Source: Pseudomonas sp. TCU-HL1 (GTDB taxonomy: Bacteria > Pseudomonadota > Gammaproteobacteria > Pseudomonadales > Pseudomonadaceae). Taken from it: DNA of 64,000 nt. Below, one piece after another: positions 8,976 to 18,110 of this stretch; within the stretch, counting starts at the first letter, position 1, and every line of letters begins with the position of its first letter. The DNA is taken from contig NZ_CP015992.1 of the NCBI RefSeq assembly GCF_001708505.1, forward strand, positions 3,720,001-3,784,000, written 5' to 3'. A program made the position numbers and the translations under genes. Under the pieces are notes generated by a model. That model ran no database searches. It had not been told where the DNA came from and saw only the letters and a program-made list of their open reading frames with translations.

Positions 8976-10035
8976 AGCCGGCATGCCGATGAACCCCTTC
9001 GTGCGCGCCCTCAGCCTGACCGGCTTCGACGAGTTCGCCTCGAGCCTGGGGCTCAATCCGCTGGAGATGCTGCGTAGGGTGTCGCTACCCGCGGAAATCC
9101 TCCGGCGGCAAGACGGCATTCTTTCCTACCGCCGCTACTGCGCGCTGCTGGAACTGTGTGCCCGTCAGTCGAGCACACCACTGTTCGGATTGCGCTATGG
9201 ACTTCATCAGGGCATCACGGTGTTCGGCGACCTGCTCTACCTGATCCGCAATACCGGCACCGTCGGTGAAGCCCTGATCGAACTGCGCGCTAATTTCTCC
9301 CTCTACAACGGCGCTGCGGAGGTAGACCTCGATGTGCAAGGCGAACAGGCCCTGCTCAGTTTCAGAGTCAGCGACGGCGATACCCCTGGCCGATCCCAAG
9401 CCGAGGAGCTGGCATGCGGAGTGGCCATACAGCTGATGCGCACCTTGGCAGGCAGCGACTGGCAACCCGACAAGATCCTTCTGGCGCATCCCTCCCTCAA
9501 CCAGGAAACCGAATACCTGCATGTGCTGGGTTGCCAATCGGTCTTCTCCGCCAACTCCACCGGACTCATGTTCGACGCGGCGACGCTCGCTTTGCCACTC
9601 AGCACGGGCGATGAAGGGCTGCATCACCTGGTCGCGGAACACCTCGGCAGGATAGAGCGCCTTGCGGCTGCTGAACTCCCCAACTACGTCAGGCAACTGC
9701 TCCGCGACCTGCTTCCAAGCGGCCGCGCCACTCTGGAGAAAGTCGCTGACTGCATGGCCCTCAACCCCCGAGTCCTGCAAAGGCGCCTCGCGCAGGAAAG
9801 CATGTCCTTCCAGGACCTGCTCGACGACACTCGCCAACACATGGCTCGCCATTACCTGCAAGACCCCGCTATCAGCATGGCGCAGATGGCAGGGTTACTC
9901 GGCTACTCCAACCCCAGCGGTTTCAGCCGCGCTTTCCACCGTTGGTTCAACCAGACGCCCCTAGAGTGGCAACGGCAGCACGGTCCCAAACGACAACCAC
10001 GCCTGTTGCGCAATCGCCGATCGAGTGGGTCGTAA
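8968..10035 (+). CDS. AraC family transcriptional regulator (second of tandem pair)
   Basis: A 355-residue paralogue of the preceding gene. Its opening FVRALSLTGFDEFASSLGL and its C-terminal SMAQMAGLLGYSNPSGFSRAF align directly with it, indicating an old duplication. The ATG at 8968 lies inside the end of the upstream gene (ATGACTGA overlap); downstream in-frame ATGs at 8983 and 8989 are possible alternatives. The sensor domains have diverged, so the two proteins may read different ligands or form a mixed regulator. After its stop the window switches to conjugation genes. Confidence 0.88.
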   Translation: MTEAGMPMNPFVRALSLTGFDEFASSLGLNPLEMLRRVSLPAEILRRQDGILSYRRYCALLELCARQSSTPLFGLRYGLHQGITVFGDLLYLIRNTGTVGEALIELRANFSLYNGAAEVDLDVQGEQALLSFRVSDGDTPGRSQAEELACGVAIQLMRTLAGSDWQPDKILLAHPSLNQETEYLHVLGCQSVFSANSTGLMFDAATLALPLSTGDEGLHHLVAEHLGRIERLAAAELPNYVRQLLRDLLPSGRATLEKVADCMALNPRVLQRRLAQESMSFQDLLDDTRQHMARHYLQDPAISMAQMAGLLGYSNPSGFSRAFHRWFNQTPLEWQRQHGPKRQPRLLRNRRSSGS

Positions 10036-10682
10036 TAGCGTGCATAACTATGTCTGCGTGATTGCTTCGATGCCGTTCTGGCCTTTATTCAGCCCTGGCA
10101 ATCACGCAGATCGATCCTGTCGCCACCCGTTCACGGCTGAGCCACAGGGCCAGAGTTACGACCAGTTTGTGGAAGCTCGGTGGGTCCGGGCTCTCGTAGT
10201 CTTCGCTTCCAGTTTTCCCAGTACGGCAGAAGGGAGATGAAGCAGGGAAAGACCGTGACGGTCTCAACCGTCGCGACAGCGCCCCCCGACGACCGCGAAG
10301 GCCATGGCCCCCCAGAATCTTCGGTGCAATCGGAATGTTGAAACGGATGCACCGAGCCGGCGCAGAGTCGCTGCCTAGGAAGGCGCAGCGCGAGCCACTA
10401 AAGGATGGCCTGAGCAATACGGTCACGACCATCCGCCCCTAGGGAGTTGGGGACAAAAAGGAGTAATCGACCACTCCAGTCCTGTGCTCAAATGCATGGC
10501 ATTCCTGACCGTACGATATCCCCCCACTGCCTTCTACCATCTTTCGCCACAGACGGAACTGTTGCGCTCCCACTCTCGGCTATCCTCGAAACGGTCTTTG
10601 ACCCCTCTCCTGCCAATGCCGAATCTCTCGCCGGCGGCACATCGGCGTGCCGAGTGCTTTACCGGAGAGGTTGGGGTCAGGG
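10036..10682. other. Intergenic junction before the conjugation operon
   Basis: About 650 bp with no gene I can support. Short minus-strand frames (10131-10352 and 10085-10432) overlap in different frames, lack ribosome-binding sites and match nothing I recognise. In Tn4371-type elements a relaxase and accessory transfer genes occupy the position before traG; here none is present. This is where the chromosome-like regulators meet the transfer module, so an old junction or a remnant oriT could lie here, but none is identifiable by eye. Confidence 0.4.
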
Positions 10683-12674
10683 ATGCAAGCGGCAACGGTG
10701 CTGTATGGCCAGGTACTGGTGGTGCTGGCCATTACTCTTTCCGGGGTGTGGGGTGCCACTCAGTGGACCGCTGCCGCACTGGGCTACCAGGCTCGCCTGG
10801 GAGCGCCCTGGTTCGAATGGCTGGGCACACCGCTTTATCACCCTTGGCGACTGTTCGAGTGGTGGTTCTACTTCGATGCCTACGCGCCGGACGTCTTCAA
10901 TGTTGGCGGTAGCATCGCCGCCTGCAGCAGCCTGCTGGCATTGGGGGTGGCCATCGGCATGGCCATCTGGCGTGCACGCCAGGCTCGGCAGGTCACGACC
11001 TACGGCTCGGCGCGCTGGGCCGATAGGGAGGAGGTGCGCCAGGCCGGGCTGACCCGGCCGGCGGGTGTGTTCCTTGGTCTGTTCGAGGAGCAGTACCTGC
11101 GCCACGAAGGCCCCGAGCACGTGCTGGCCTTCGCGCCGACGCGTTCGGGCAAGGGCGTCGGTCTGGTGGTGCCCACCCTGCTCTCTTGGCCGGCCTCGGC
11201 GGTCATCCACGACATCAAGGGCGAGAACTGGAGCCTGACCGCCGGCTGGCGCTCGCGCTTCTCCCACTGCCTGCTGTTCAACCCCACCGATCCGGCCTCG
11301 GCGGCCTACAACCCGCTGCTGGAGGTGCGTCGCGGCACCCACGAAGTGCGCGATGTGCAGAACATCGCCGATATCCTGGTCGACCCGGAGGGCGCGCTGG
11401 AGCGGCGCAATCACTGGGAAAAGACCAGCCATGCGCTGCTGGTCGGCGCCATCCTGCATGTGCTCTATGCCGGCCAGGACAAGACCCTGCGTGGCGTCGC
11501 CAACTTTCTCTCTGACCCTGCCTGCACCTTCGAGCTGACTCTGCACCGGATGATGACCACGCCCCATCTGGGCGACGCGCCCCACCCGGTGGTGGCTTCG
11601 GCCGCGCGCGAGGTGCTGAACAAGAGCGAGAACGAGCGCTCGGGGGTGCTGTCCACGGCCATGTCCTTCCTGGGCCTGTACCGGGACCCCACGGTGGCCG
11701 AAGTCACGTCGCGTTGCGACTGGCGCATCGCCGACCTCATCGCGGCCGAGTATCCAGTCTCGCTGTACCTGGTGGTGCCGCCCTCGGACATCAGCCGCAC
11801 CAAGCCGCTGATCCGCCTGATCCTCAACCAGATCGGCCGGCGCCTGACCGAGTCGCTCGAGGGTACCGACGGCATCGAGCGTCGGCACAAGTTGCTGCTG
11901 ATGCTCGACGAGTTCCCCGCGATGGGGCGGCTGGATTTCTTCGAATCGGCCCTGGCCTTCATGGCCGGCTACGGGCTGCGCGCCTTCCTCATCTCGCAGT
12001 CGCTCAACCAGATCGACAAGGCCTACGGCCAGAACCACTCGATCCTCGACAACTGCCATGTGCGAGTGACCTTCGCCACCAACGACGAACGCACCGCGAA
12101 GCGCATCTCCGAGACGTTGGGCACTGCCACCGAGTTGCGTGCGCAACGCAACTATGCCGGCCACCGTCTCGCGCCCTGGCTGGGCCACCTGATGGTGTCG
12201 CGCCAGGAGACCGCGCGCCCGCTGCTGACGCCGGGCGAGGTGATGCAACTGCCTACCGACGAGTCGGTGGTGATGCTCTCCGGCCACGCACCGATCCGGG
12301 CGAAGAAGCTGCGCTATTTCGCCGACACAAACTTCCGGCGCCGGGTACTGCCAGCGCCGCAACTGCAGCCTGGACGTTATGCCGATGCCCCCGCCGCACG
12401 GTCGGACGATTGGAGTGCCCTGGCAATGCCAACGACCATCGGCATTCCGCCGGCCGGATTGGCCGGCGGCGAATCTCTCGAAGATGGCGGTCCTCGCCAT
12501 CAGCCCGAGCTGGCGGAAGTCGCCCAGTTGCTTGATCCAGATGAACTGTCCAGCGACCTGCTCCTCCTCGACGAGGACGACACCCCCGCCCCCTTCCCTA
12601 CCCAGCCTGATCCGCGCCTGCAACGTGCTGCGCGGCTGACTGCCCTCGACCCTGACGATGGAATTGCCCTATGA
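10683..12674 (+). CDS. traG: Conjugal transfer coupling protein TraG (VirD4 family)
   Basis: A 663-residue type IV coupling ATPase that would bring relaxase-DNA to the secretion channel. Two N-terminal transmembrane segments (about residues 5-30 and 75-100) precede the Walker A motif APTRSGKG near residue 150, and LLMLDEFPAMGRL supplies Walker B near 408. The start at 10683 (MQAATVLYG) matches Tn4371/RP4-type TraG proteins; an upstream ATG at 10647 is less likely. Its stop overlaps the next start by 4 bp, opening a tightly packed operon. There is no relaxase gene in this window. Confidence 0.92.
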   Translation: MQAATVLYGQVLVVLAITLSGVWGATQWTAAALGYQARLGAPWFEWLGTPLYHPWRLFEWWFYFDAYAPDVFNVGGSIAACSSLLALGVAIGMAIWRARQARQVTTYGSARWADREEVRQAGLTRPAGVFLGLFEEQYLRHEGPEHVLAFAPTRSGKGVGLVVPTLLSWPASAVIHDIKGENWSLTAGWRSRFSHCLLFNPTDPASAAYNPLLEVRRGTHEVRDVQNIADILVDPEGALERRNHWEKTSHALLVGAILHVLYAGQDKTLRGVANFLSDPACTFELTLHRMMTTPHLGDAPHPVVASAAREVLNKSENERSGVLSTAMSFLGLYRDPTVAEVTSRCDWRIADLIAAEYPVSLYLVVPPSDISRTKPLIRLILNQIGRRLTESLEGTDGIERRHKLLLMLDEFPAMGRLDFFESALAFMAGYGLRAFLISQSLNQIDKAYGQNHSILDNCHVRVTFATNDERTAKRISETLGTATELRAQRNYAGHRLAPWLGHLMVSRQETARPLLTPGEVMQLPTDESVVMLSGHAPIRAKKLRYFADTNFRRRVLPAPQLQPGRYADAPAARSDDWSALAMPTTIGIPPAGLAGGESLEDGGPRHQPELAEVAQLLDPDELSSDLLLLDEDDTPAPFPTQPDPRLQRAARLTALDPDDGIAL

Positions 12675-13129
12675 GCCGAGCCCGCCTGAACCTGTTCATC
12701 CAACCCGAGCACGCCAAGCGCCTGAACGAGCTGGCAATCACCAAAGGCGTGTCGAAGTCATCGATCATCGCCGCGGCACTGGCTTCGTGGCTGTCGCCTG
12801 ATTCCGGCGAGCAGCGCGAGGTGGCCATGACCAAGCGCCTGGATCGCTTGTCGCGCCAGTTCGAGCGGCTGGAGCGTGACCAGCACATCCTGATCGAGAC
12901 CGTCGCGCTCTACGTGCGCTACTACCTCACCGTCAGTACACCAGTGCCCGAGGCGCACCAGGAGGCGGCGCGCGCGCAGGGCAAGTTGCGCTTTGCCCAG
13001 TTCGTCGAACAACTCGGTCGACACCTACAGCGTGGGCGCAGCCTGGTCAGTGACGTGCACGAGGAGATCCAGCCGGACACCCAGTGGATGGACATCCCAG
13101 AGGGTTCGGCCATGGGAGATCACCTATGA
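12671..13129 (+). CDS. CopG/ribbon-helix-helix family protein of the trb operon
   Basis: A 152-residue protein. The N-terminal RLNLFIQPEHAKRLNELA segment followed by GVSKSSIIAAAL is a ribbon-helix-helix DNA-binding fold, and the rest is helical. A gene of this kind lies between traG and trbB in Tn4371-family ICEs, where it is assumed to regulate transfer genes. Here it overlaps both neighbours by 4 bp (ATGA junctions), so it is co-translated with them. Targets cannot be read from the sequence. Confidence 0.85.
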   Translation: MSRARLNLFIQPEHAKRLNELAITKGVSKSSIIAAALASWLSPDSGEQREVAMTKRLDRLSRQFERLERDQHILIETVALYVRYYLTVSTPVPEAHQEAARAQGKLRFAQFVEQLGRHLQRGRSLVSDVHEEIQPDTQWMDIPEGSAMGDHL

Positions 13130-14133
13130 ACCCCCTTGCCTCCTCAGTGTCAGGCGCGGGTGCAGTCTCGCTGGATCGCCGCACGCGCATGCTGCACACA
13201 GCGATGGGGCCGCTAATCGCCACCGCCCTTGATGATCCGGATGTGGTGGAGATCATGCTCAATCCGGACGGCGCTCTCTGGCTCGACCGACTCTCGAGTG
13301 GTCGCGCCCGATTGGGCACGCTGCCCGCCGCCGACGGAGAACGCATCATCCGTCTGGTCGCGGCGCATATCGGCGCGGAAGCGCATCGGGGCAAGCCCTT
13401 GCTCAGCGCGGAACTGCCGGAAACCGGCGAGCGATTCGAGGGTGTGTTGCCGCCGGTGGCATCCGGGCCGACCTTTGCCCTGCGCAAACGCGCCGCTAGC
13501 GTCATCCCTCTGCAACAGTACGTGGCTGACGGCATCCTCAGCGCCGCGCAGGCCGAGTACCTGCACGCGGCCGTGCGTGAGCGGCAGAATATCCTGGTGG
13601 CCGGCGGTACCAGCACCGGCAAGACTACCCTGGCCAACGCGCTACTGGCCGAAGTGGCCGGCACCGGTGACCGCGTCCTGGTGCTCGAGGACACGGTCGA
13701 GTTGCAGTGTCCGGCCCTCGATCATGTCGCCCTACGCACCCGCCCAGGCGTGGTATCCATGGCCGACCTGGTGCGCAGCACGCTGCGCCTGCGCCCCGAT
13801 CGGGTGGTGGTCGGCGAGGTACGCGGCGGCGAGGCACTGGACCTGGTCAAGGCCTGGGGCACCGGCCACCCGGGCGGTATCGCCACCCTCCATGCCGGCT
13901 CCGCCCAAGGTGCCCTGCTGCGCCTGGAGCAACTGATCCTGGAGGTCGCCCTGGCGGCGCCACGGGCACTGATCGCCGAGGCGGTCAACCTGGTGGTGTT
14001 CCTCGCCGGGCGCGGCCGCGCTCGCCATGTCCAGCAGATCGTCCGGGTCACCGGCCACGACGAGCACGGTTACCGCCTCCATCCCATCGACGCCATCCCT
14101 TCCCTGCCCTCTGCCTCAGGAGCTCAGCCATGA
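13126..14133 (+). CDS. trbB: TrbB, VirB11-type ATPase
   Basis: A 335-residue hexameric secretion ATPase powering pilus assembly and substrate transfer at the inner membrane. The Walker A motif GGTSTGKTT is near residue 160. VLEDTVELQ and the arginine-rich LRLRPDRVVVGEVRGGE (Asp and Walker B boxes), then TGHPGGIATLHAG (His box), follow in the order of VirB11 proteins. The start at 13126 (MNPLASS) overlaps the CopG stop; a longer frame from 13084 reads through the upstream gene and is rejected. It overlaps trbC by 4 bp. Confidence 0.95.
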   Translation: MNPLASSVSGAGAVSLDRRTRMLHTAMGPLIATALDDPDVVEIMLNPDGALWLDRLSSGRARLGTLPAADGERIIRLVAAHIGAEAHRGKPLLSAELPETGERFEGVLPPVASGPTFALRKRAASVIPLQQYVADGILSAAQAEYLHAAVRERQNILVAGGTSTGKTTLANALLAEVAGTGDRVLVLEDTVELQCPALDHVALRTRPGVVSMADLVRSTLRLRPDRVVVGEVRGGEALDLVKAWGTGHPGGIATLHAGSAQGALLRLEQLILEVALAAPRALIAEAVNLVVFLAGRGRARHVQQIVRVTGHDEHGYRLHPIDAIPSLPSASGAQP

Positions 14134-14471
14134 ATCCCCGCCAGACCCTCGTTGTCTTTCGTCGACGCTTTGCCAGTGCACTCGTGCTTGGCGCACTCTG
14201 GCTCGGTACGGCCTTGCCGGTATCGGCAGCCGGCTCCGGCATGCCCTGGGAAGGACCGCTGCAATCGATCCTCGAATCGGTGCAGGGCCCGGTGGCACGT
14301 ATCGTCGCGGTGATCATCATCATTACCACCGGCCTGACCCTGGCCTTCGGCGACACCAGCGGCGGCTTCCGCAAGCTGATCCAGATCGTCTTCGGTTTGT
14401 CCATCGCCTTTGCTGCGTCGTCGTTCTTCCTCAGCTTCTTCAGCTTCGCCGGCGGGGCGGTGGTCGCATGA
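14130..14471 (+). CDS. trbC: TrbC, VirB2-type major pilin
   Basis: A 113-residue prepilin: a long signal sequence (through ALPVSAAGSG, about residue 37), then two hydrophobic helices (VARIVAVIIIITTGLTLAF and IVFGLSIAFAASSFF) separated by a short polar loop with GDTSGGFRK. This is the normal VirB2/TrbC arrangement; the mature pilin would be about 75 residues and RP4 TrbC is cyclised. It overlaps trbB and trbD by 4 bp each. Confidence 0.9.
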   Translation: MNPRQTLVVFRRRFASALVLGALWLGTALPVSAAGSGMPWEGPLQSILESVQGPVARIVAVIIIITTGLTLAFGDTSGGFRKLIQIVFGLSIAFAASSFFLSFFSFAGGAVVA

Positions 14472-14740
14472 ACGGCGAGCGCGAACTCATCCCCGGCTTC
14501 GAGGTGCCGCTGCACCGATCGTTGGCCGAACCGATCCTGCTCGGTGGCGCGCCACGCAACGTGGCCATCCTCAATGGCACCTTGGCGGCCGTGGTCGGCC
14601 TGGGCCTGCAGTTGTGGATTCCGGGCCTGGTGCTCTGGCTGGTCGGCCACACACTGGCGGTGTGGGGCGCCCGCCTGGATCCGCAGTTCCTGCAGGTGTT
14701 CGCCCGGCATATCAAACAACGCCCACTGCTGGACGTGTGA
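14468..14740 (+). CDS. trbD: TrbD, VirB3-type inner-membrane protein
   Basis: A 90-residue protein. The opening IPGFEVPLHRSLAEPILLGG is characteristic of TrbD, followed by two transmembrane stretches (residues about 32-65). VirB3/TrbD proteins assist the VirB4-type ATPase in pilus assembly. It starts inside the trbC stop (ATGA) and is followed after 11 bp by trbE, the order seen in RP4 and Tn4371 elements. Confidence 0.9.
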   Translation: MNGERELIPGFEVPLHRSLAEPILLGGAPRNVAILNGTLAAVVGLGLQLWIPGLVLWLVGHTLAVWGARLDPQFLQVFARHIKQRPLLDV

Positions 14741-14751
14741 GGAGTGCCGTC

Positions 14752-17181
14752 ATGCTGAACCTCACCGAGTACCAGCGTCGCCCCGCCCAACTCGCCGACT
14801 GGCTGCCCTGGGCCGGTTTGGTGGCACCGGGCGTGGTGCTGAACAAAGACGGTTCGTTCCAGCGCACCTTGCACTTTCGCGGGCCGGATCTGGACAGTGC
14901 CACCCAGGGCGAACTCGTAGCCACCTCGGCGCGCCTGAACAACGCCCTGCGCCGCCTGGGCTCGGGCTGGGCGCTGTTCATCGAGGCCGAACGCCTGGCC
15001 ACCGTCGACTACCCCGACAGCCGCTTTCCCGAGCCGTTGTCCTGGTTGGTCGATGAGGAGCGCCGTGCCGCCTTCGAGGCACAGGGTAACCACTTCGAGA
15101 GTGCCTACTACCTGACGCTACTCCACCTGCCGCCAGAGGAGGCGCGATCGCGCGCGGCCCGCCTGCTCTACGAGCACAGGGCACAGCGTGGTATCGACTG
15201 GCGTGAGCGGCTGGTGGCCTTCATCGCCGAGAGCGATCGCTTCTATGACCTGCTGGACGGGGTGATGCCGGAACTCGCCTGGCTCGACGACAGCCAGACG
15301 CTGACCTACCTGCACGCCACGGTATCAACGCACCGTCAGCGGGTGGCCGTGCCCGAGGTGCCCTTCCATTTGGATGCCGTGCTGGCCGACTGCCCGCTGA
15401 CCACTGGGCTGGCGCCGCGGCTGGGCGAGCAGCACCTGCGCGTGCTCTCGGTGCGCGGCTTTCCCACCTCGACCTGGTCCGGGCTGCTGGATGACCTCAA
15501 CCGCCTGGGCATCGCCTATCGCTGGTCGACCCGCTTCATCTGTTTGCACAAAGACGAGGCCGAGAAGGAACTGGTACGCCTGCGTCGACAGTGGTTCGCC
15601 AAGCGCAAGGGTGTCCTGGCGCTGCTGCGCGAAGCGATCTTCCAGCAGGAAAGCCCATTGCTGGACAGCGATGCAGCGAACAAGGCCAGCGACGCCGATG
15701 CCGCCCTGCAGGAACTGGGCGCCGACCAGGTCGCCTTCGGCTATGTGACAGCCACCGTGACGGTGAGCGACCGCGACGCCCTGATCGCCGAGGAGAAGCT
15801 ACGCCTGGTCGAGCGGGTGATCCAGGGACGCGGCTTGGTCACCATCACCGAAAGCCTCAACGCGGTGGAGGCCTGGCTGTCGTCTATCCCCGGCAATGCC
15901 TACGCCAATGTGCGGCAGCCGCTGATCTCCACGCTCAACCTGGCCCACCTGATGCCGGTGTCGGCGGTCTGGGCGGGACCTGCGCGCAACGACCACCTCG
16001 ACGGCCCGCCGCTGGTGGTCACCCGCACGGATGGGGCGACGCCGTTCCGCCTGGTCACCCACGTCGGCGACGTCGGCCACACCCTGGTGGCCGGCCCTAC
16101 CGGTATGGGCAAGTCGGTGCTGCTGGCGACCCTGGCCCTGCAGTTTCGTCGCTACCCGGGCTCACGCCTGTTCCTCTTCGACATGGGCCGTTCGCTGCGT
16201 GCGACGGTGCTGGGCCTGGGCGGTGAGCACTACGACCTGGGCGCTGATGGCGACCTGGCCTTCCAGCCCCTGGCGCGCATCGACCAGGCCGGCTACCGCG
16301 CCTGGACCGCCGAGTGGCTGGAGGCGCGCCTGTTGCAGGAAGGGGTCGCGGTCGGCCCGGAGCAGAAGGCCGCGCTGTGGACCGCGCTGGACAGCCTGGC
16401 CGGCGCGCCCGAGGCGCAGCGCACGCTGACCGGCCTATCCGTGCTGCTGCAGGACAATGCCCTGCGCCAGGCGCTGCAACCCTATGTGCTGGGTGGCGCC
16501 CACGGCCAGTTGCTAGACGCCGACCGGGATCGGCTGGGTACGGCTGATGTGCAGTGCTTTGAGATGGAGGAGCTTCTGCACAGCAAGGCGGCAGTAGCAG
16601 CCGTGTTGAGCTACCTGTTCGCCCGCTTCGAGGCACGTTTCGACGGCACGCCCACCCTGCTGATCCTCGACGAAGCCTGGCTATTCCTCGACGACCCGCT
16701 GTTCGCCGCACGCATCCGCCAGTGGCTCAAGACGCTGCGCAAGAAGAACGTCTCGGTGATCTTCGCCACCCAGTCGCTGGCCGATATCAAGGACTCCAGC
16801 ATCGCCGCGGCGATCATCGAGAGCTGCCCCAGCCGCATCTTCCTGCCCAACCCGCAGGCCAGCGAGCCGCAGATCCGCGACATCTACCAGGGCTTCGGGC
16901 TGAACGACCGACAGATCGAGATCATCGCCCAGGCCACCCCCAAGCGCGATTACTACTACCAGTCACGCCTCGGCAACCGGCTGTTCGACCTCGACCTGGG
17001 GCCGGTGGCGCTGGCCTTTGCCGCCTCCGCCAGCCCCGCCGAGCAACGCGAGATCAGCCGGATCCTGCAGGAGTCCGGTGGAGCGGAGTTTGCCGCCGCC
17101 TGGCTACGCCACCGTGGCTTGGACTGGGCTGCCGACCTGCTTGCCTCTTACCCCTCGCACAGCAAGGAGTGCTTGCCATGA
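14752..17181 (+). CDS. trbE: TrbE, VirB4-type secretion ATPase
   Basis: An 809-residue protein, the usual TrbE length. The N-terminal CagE/TrbE/VirB domain is followed by Walker A (GPTGMGKSV, near residue 447) and Walker B (TLLILDEAWLFLDD, near 638), so the ATPase is intact. VirB4 proteins dislocate pilin from the membrane and drive assembly of the channel. It has a GTGAGGAG ribosome-binding site and overlaps trbJ by 4 bp. No frameshift is seen. Confidence 0.95.
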   Translation: MLNLTEYQRRPAQLADWLPWAGLVAPGVVLNKDGSFQRTLHFRGPDLDSATQGELVATSARLNNALRRLGSGWALFIEAERLATVDYPDSRFPEPLSWLVDEERRAAFEAQGNHFESAYYLTLLHLPPEEARSRAARLLYEHRAQRGIDWRERLVAFIAESDRFYDLLDGVMPELAWLDDSQTLTYLHATVSTHRQRVAVPEVPFHLDAVLADCPLTTGLAPRLGEQHLRVLSVRGFPTSTWSGLLDDLNRLGIAYRWSTRFICLHKDEAEKELVRLRRQWFAKRKGVLALLREAIFQQESPLLDSDAANKASDADAALQELGADQVAFGYVTATVTVSDRDALIAEEKLRLVERVIQGRGLVTITESLNAVEAWLSSIPGNAYANVRQPLISTLNLAHLMPVSAVWAGPARNDHLDGPPLVVTRTDGATPFRLVTHVGDVGHTLVAGPTGMGKSVLLATLALQFRRYPGSRLFLFDMGRSLRATVLGLGGEHYDLGADGDLAFQPLARIDQAGYRAWTAEWLEARLLQEGVAVGPEQKAALWTALDSLAGAPEAQRTLTGLSVLLQDNALRQALQPYVLGGAHGQLLDADRDRLGTADVQCFEMEELLHSKAAVAAVLSYLFARFEARFDGTPTLLILDEAWLFLDDPLFAARIRQWLKTLRKKNVSVIFATQSLADIKDSSIAAAIIESCPSRIFLPNPQASEPQIRDIYQGFGLNDRQIEIIAQATPKRDYYYQSRLGNRLFDLDLGPVALAFAASASPAEQREISRILQESGGAEFAAAWLRHRGLDWAADLLASYPSHSKECLP

Positions 17182-17912
17182 GTTACCGCACCTTTCTTTC
17201 TCCATTCGCCACCCTGCTGGCGTGGGGCCTGCTGGCGCTCCAGCCGGCCAGCGCCCTCACCGTGATCGACCCTACCAACCTGGCACAGAACACCCTGACC
17301 GCGGTGCGCACCCTGGAGATGGTGAACAACCAGACCCGCCAGATGCAGAACGAAACCCAGATGTTGCTGAACCAGGCCCGACACCTGGTGTCCCTGGACT
17401 ACAACGTGGTTAATCGGCTGCGCGTGAACCTCGCCAACACTGAGCGTTTGCTGGCCGAGGCCCAGGGATTGGCTTACGACGTCCAGCGCATGGACCAGGA
17501 GTTTGCCCGCCTGTACCCGGCCGAATACGCGAGCAGCGTCCCTGGCGAACGTATGGCGCAGGAGTCGCGCGAGCGCTGGAAGCAAAGTCTCGACGGCCTG
17601 CACACCGCGATGCGGGTGCAAGCCCAGGTGGCGCAGAACCTGGGCCAGGACGAGAGCGTGCTGGCCGATCTGGTACAGCAGAGCCAGTTGGCCGGCGGTG
17701 CGCTGCAGGCAGCCCAGGCCACCAACCAACTGCTGGCCCTGCAGGCCAAGCAGTCGATCCAGGCCCAGCAACTGCAGATCACCCAGAACCGCGCCATCGC
17801 CCTGGAGCTTGCGCGCCAGGCGGCGGCAGCCGAGGAATCCCGCGAACTGCGACGGCGCTTCATGGGCAGTGGCACGCCCTACACGCCCTACCCCGTGCAG
17901 TTCTATCGGTAG
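17178..17912 (+). CDS. trbJ: TrbJ, VirB5-type minor pilus protein
   Basis: A 244-residue exported protein. A signal peptide ends near LQPASALTV (residue about 27). The rest is a long helical, glutamine-rich coiled coil (QTRQMQNETQMLLNQARHL and later AAQATNQLLALQAKQ), as in TrbJ/VirB5 proteins found at pilus tips. It overlaps trbE by 4 bp and is followed after 12 bp by a small lipoprotein gene. Confidence 0.88.
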   Translation: MSYRTFLSPFATLLAWGLLALQPASALTVIDPTNLAQNTLTAVRTLEMVNNQTRQMQNETQMLLNQARHLVSLDYNVVNRLRVNLANTERLLAEAQGLAYDVQRMDQEFARLYPAEYASSVPGERMAQESRERWKQSLDGLHTAMRVQAQVAQNLGQDESVLADLVQQSQLAGGALQAAQATNQLLALQAKQSIQAQQLQITQNRAIALELARQAAAAEESRELRRRFMGSGTPYTPYPVQFYR

Positions 17913-17924
17913 GGAGGCCGCTCC

Positions 17925-18110
17925 ATGAAAACCCTGGCATTGCTGCCGCTGCTGGCGCTGGCCGCCTGCGGACGCGGTGACGATGGCGTCGTGGCACGGC
18001 AAGACGATTTGGCTGAGCGCTTCTACTCCGGCTGCGCCCGGCCAGGCGAGTTTCTTCGTCCTGCCGATTTGCCCGCGATCCCTCCAAGTTTCGACGAGGA
18101 CGTGCAATGA
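17925..18110 (+). CDS. trbK: Small lipoprotein at the trbK position (possible entry exclusion)
   Basis: A 61-residue protein with a lipoprotein signal peptide (MKTLALLPLLALAAC, lipobox LAAC with cysteine near residue 15). It lies between trbJ and trbL, exactly where RP4 carries trbK, the lipoprotein that blocks entry of a second identical plasmid. Assignment rests on position, size and lipidation, not on clear sequence identity. It overlaps trbL by 4 bp. An alternative is a VirB7-like core lipoprotein. Confidence 0.65.
   Translation: MKTLALLPLLALAACGRGDDGVVARQDDLAERFYSGCARPGEFLRPADLPAIPPSFDEDVQ

Noticed and set aside
10085..10432. Minus-strand frames in the junction before traG
   Set aside because: Overlapping frames, no ribosome-binding site and no family match; treated as non-coding.
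10677..12623. 648-residue minus-strand frame opposite traG
   Set aside because: Shadow of traG; no domain, no ribosome-binding site, biased composition.
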